Shown here one piece after another: positions 60,971 through 64,000 of a DNA stretch of 64,000 bases. The translations under genes and the position numbers were made by a program. Source of the DNA: Elysia chlorotica (Eukaryota; Mollusca; Gastropoda; Plakobranchidae); contig RQTK01000417.1 in the NCBI GenBank assembly GCA_003991915.1, positions 1 to 64,000 on the forward strand, in the 5' to 3' direction. The stretch's first letter is position 1. Every line of letters starts with the position of its first letter. A model generated the notes under the pieces. It worked only from the letters and a program-made list of their open reading frames with translations. It searched no databases and was not told where the DNA came from.

Positions 60971-61264
60971 AACAAAGACTAATGTACCTTTTCAGGGAAA
61001 ATACAAAGCCCGAAAACAAATACACGTACTATTCTTCACTCTCATATTATGTGTATGACATTACCCACAGGCGCCTACGATATCTTCTTGACCAGTAAAT
61101 CTGGACTTTTTCGCTAGCCTAATACAAAAACTGTATTTTGAATAGGTATTCTTTTACCTCGAGCTGATTACGAGAATCTTTTTCTCTTTTTAAAATTAAA
61201 ATTCACTCTCTCGAGTTTCCTTTCGTTACAGTTTTATGCTGCTGTTCTGCTTACTTTTTGAGTG

Positions 61265-61339
<75 letters not shown>

Positions 61340-62190
61340 TTAGGCCTCTATCCATTTTATCTATTCTGAATTAAAAGGAGCCACGTCTTAGTCAAATCAC
61401 GGACTATGGAGGTAGCCATTACTTTCCGGATATCAAATTAAACGAGCTTCTCTGTATCGGATGTTTTCAATCCGGACTGTATCATTAGCAAATATCCACT
61501 AGGTCCCTTTTTTAGCCTTTATTTTTCCTCCTTTCATTGAAGCTATAATGTTCGTTTCCTGCCTAAAAACAGCGCACATATTCCGCAGAATATCTTCTCG
61601 TATATCGCAAAAATTGCGGGTATTCAGTTGTTCAGATTTTAACCACGGACATTCTGTGGCTCTGCTGGCACACCGGTGCGTCTGTGTATAGACTTTGTAC
61701 AGAATACAAGAACAGGAACGATTTCATTATACTGGGTTTTAAAGGAAACGAAAACAAATAATACCGTGTAATTCGTTTAGAACATCTTACCTTCTGCTCA
61801 TACTTTTTTCAAAATAAAAAAGGTGCGAAAGCAACTCCAGTAACGGAGAGAAAACGTACCACGAAGGAGCGTCTCGTACAAAATGAATCACGGGCATTGT
61901 CCTCGTTAATCTTAGAAACGTACTTTTAAGTACATGTATATCACCCTGAGGAACTACCTTTAGGGGGTCATTAGAACGGCCTGGAAATTTCGGACAGCTT
62001 ATTTTCCTCTTTATTTCACTAGTTTATACCTATACGAGCAAAGAGTAAAACACGTTGAATAACTTATGAGAAAACGGCATGGAAAGAAAAGTTATCGATG
62101 CTGACATATTAATTTTATAAACCAAAAAAACAACAAGAAATGAATAACTTGGAACTTATGAACGTATGCACTCTATGGAGTAATAAGGAG
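60971..62190. other. Spacer between the two large repeats
   Basis: No gene found. It contains a (CT)n run at 61266-61335. Confidence 0.55.
61266..61335. repeat. (CT)n microsatellite
   Basis: About 34 uninterrupted CT units. Confidence 0.97.
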
Positions 62191-62440
62191 AGAGGTGGCA
62201 AGGGGGGCGGGTAGAGATGGTGATATTATTGGTTGATAAGGAAGAAAATAGCAAGGGGCGGGAGAGATTGTATGGCAAGGGGACAGGGAGAGATGGTGAT
62301 ATTATTGGTTATAAGGAAGGAGATGACGAGGGAAGGGGAGAGATTGTATGGCATGAGAGCGTGGAGAGATGGTGATATTATTGGTTGATAAGGAGGAAGT
62401 TGACAAGGGGGCGGGGATGGATTGTATGGCAAGGGGACAG
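62190..62440. repeat. 76-bp minisatellite, about 3 copies
   Basis: AGATGGTGATATTATTGGTT occurs at 62215, 62291 and 62367, each followed by GATAAGGAGGAA- and GGGGAGAGATTGTATGGCA-type sequence. It ends where copy 2 of the large repeat begins. Confidence 0.92.
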
Positions 62441-62447
62441 GATCTCC

Positions 62448-64000
<1,553 letters not shown>

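Overview
The window is animal nuclear DNA, AT-rich and full of repeats. Its genes have introns with GT..AG borders. The coding exons read as metazoan orthologues. The repeats (tRNA-headed SINEs, jockey-like and RTE-like non-LTR remnants, Ty3/gypsy pol remnants, very long trinucleotide runs, and islands built from AGATCT/TCTAGA) fit a spiralian. A gastropod mollusc is the best guess, by inference only. No bacterial, plasmid, phage or CRISPR content was seen.

Layout. (1) 1-13 kb: a TAG microsatellite and low-complexity DNA, then a broken partial copy of a fukutin-related protein gene (3079-3853, +). An antisense, decayed non-LTR retrotransposon (about 4740-7495, -) follows, and then the intact single-coding-exon FKRP (8567-10081, +). 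(2) 13.1-30.75 kb: the CCT3 chaperonin gene on the minus strand. I reconstructed all 17 coding exons with consistent splice phases (552 aa). One exon is duplicated in tandem. The introns hold SINEs and other transposon debris. (3) 31-34.7 kb: Ty3/gypsy integrase and RT-proximal remnants, a non-LTR RT scrap and SINEs. (4) 34.8-40 kb: PAIP2 on the minus strand, three coding exons (131 aa), with the PABP-binding PAM2 motif on its own last exon. (5) 40-49 kb: SINEs (one tandemly duplicated), an RTE-like RT remnant, and TAG, GA, CAA and GAT microsatellites. (6) 49.0-56.75 kb: the 3' six coding exons of an arrestin-domain-containing (ARRDC) gene on the minus strand. Its first coding exon was not found and probably lies beyond the window. 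A THAP zinc-finger gene or pseudogene is nested on the opposite strand in one of its introns. (7) 57-64 kb: non-coding DNA dominated by two direct copies of a block of at least 1.5 kb, each carrying a long CAT/CAG tract.

The four host genes do not form a pathway: alpha-dystroglycan glycosylation, cytosolic protein folding, translation control and receptor trafficking. The best leads are the in-frame CCT3 exon duplication, a lysine in the CCT3 nucleotide-binding loop, the FKRP partial duplication, the frameshifted nested THAP gene, and a gypsy remnant in which the integrase lies upstream of the RT region. I found no convincing wholly new biological system.
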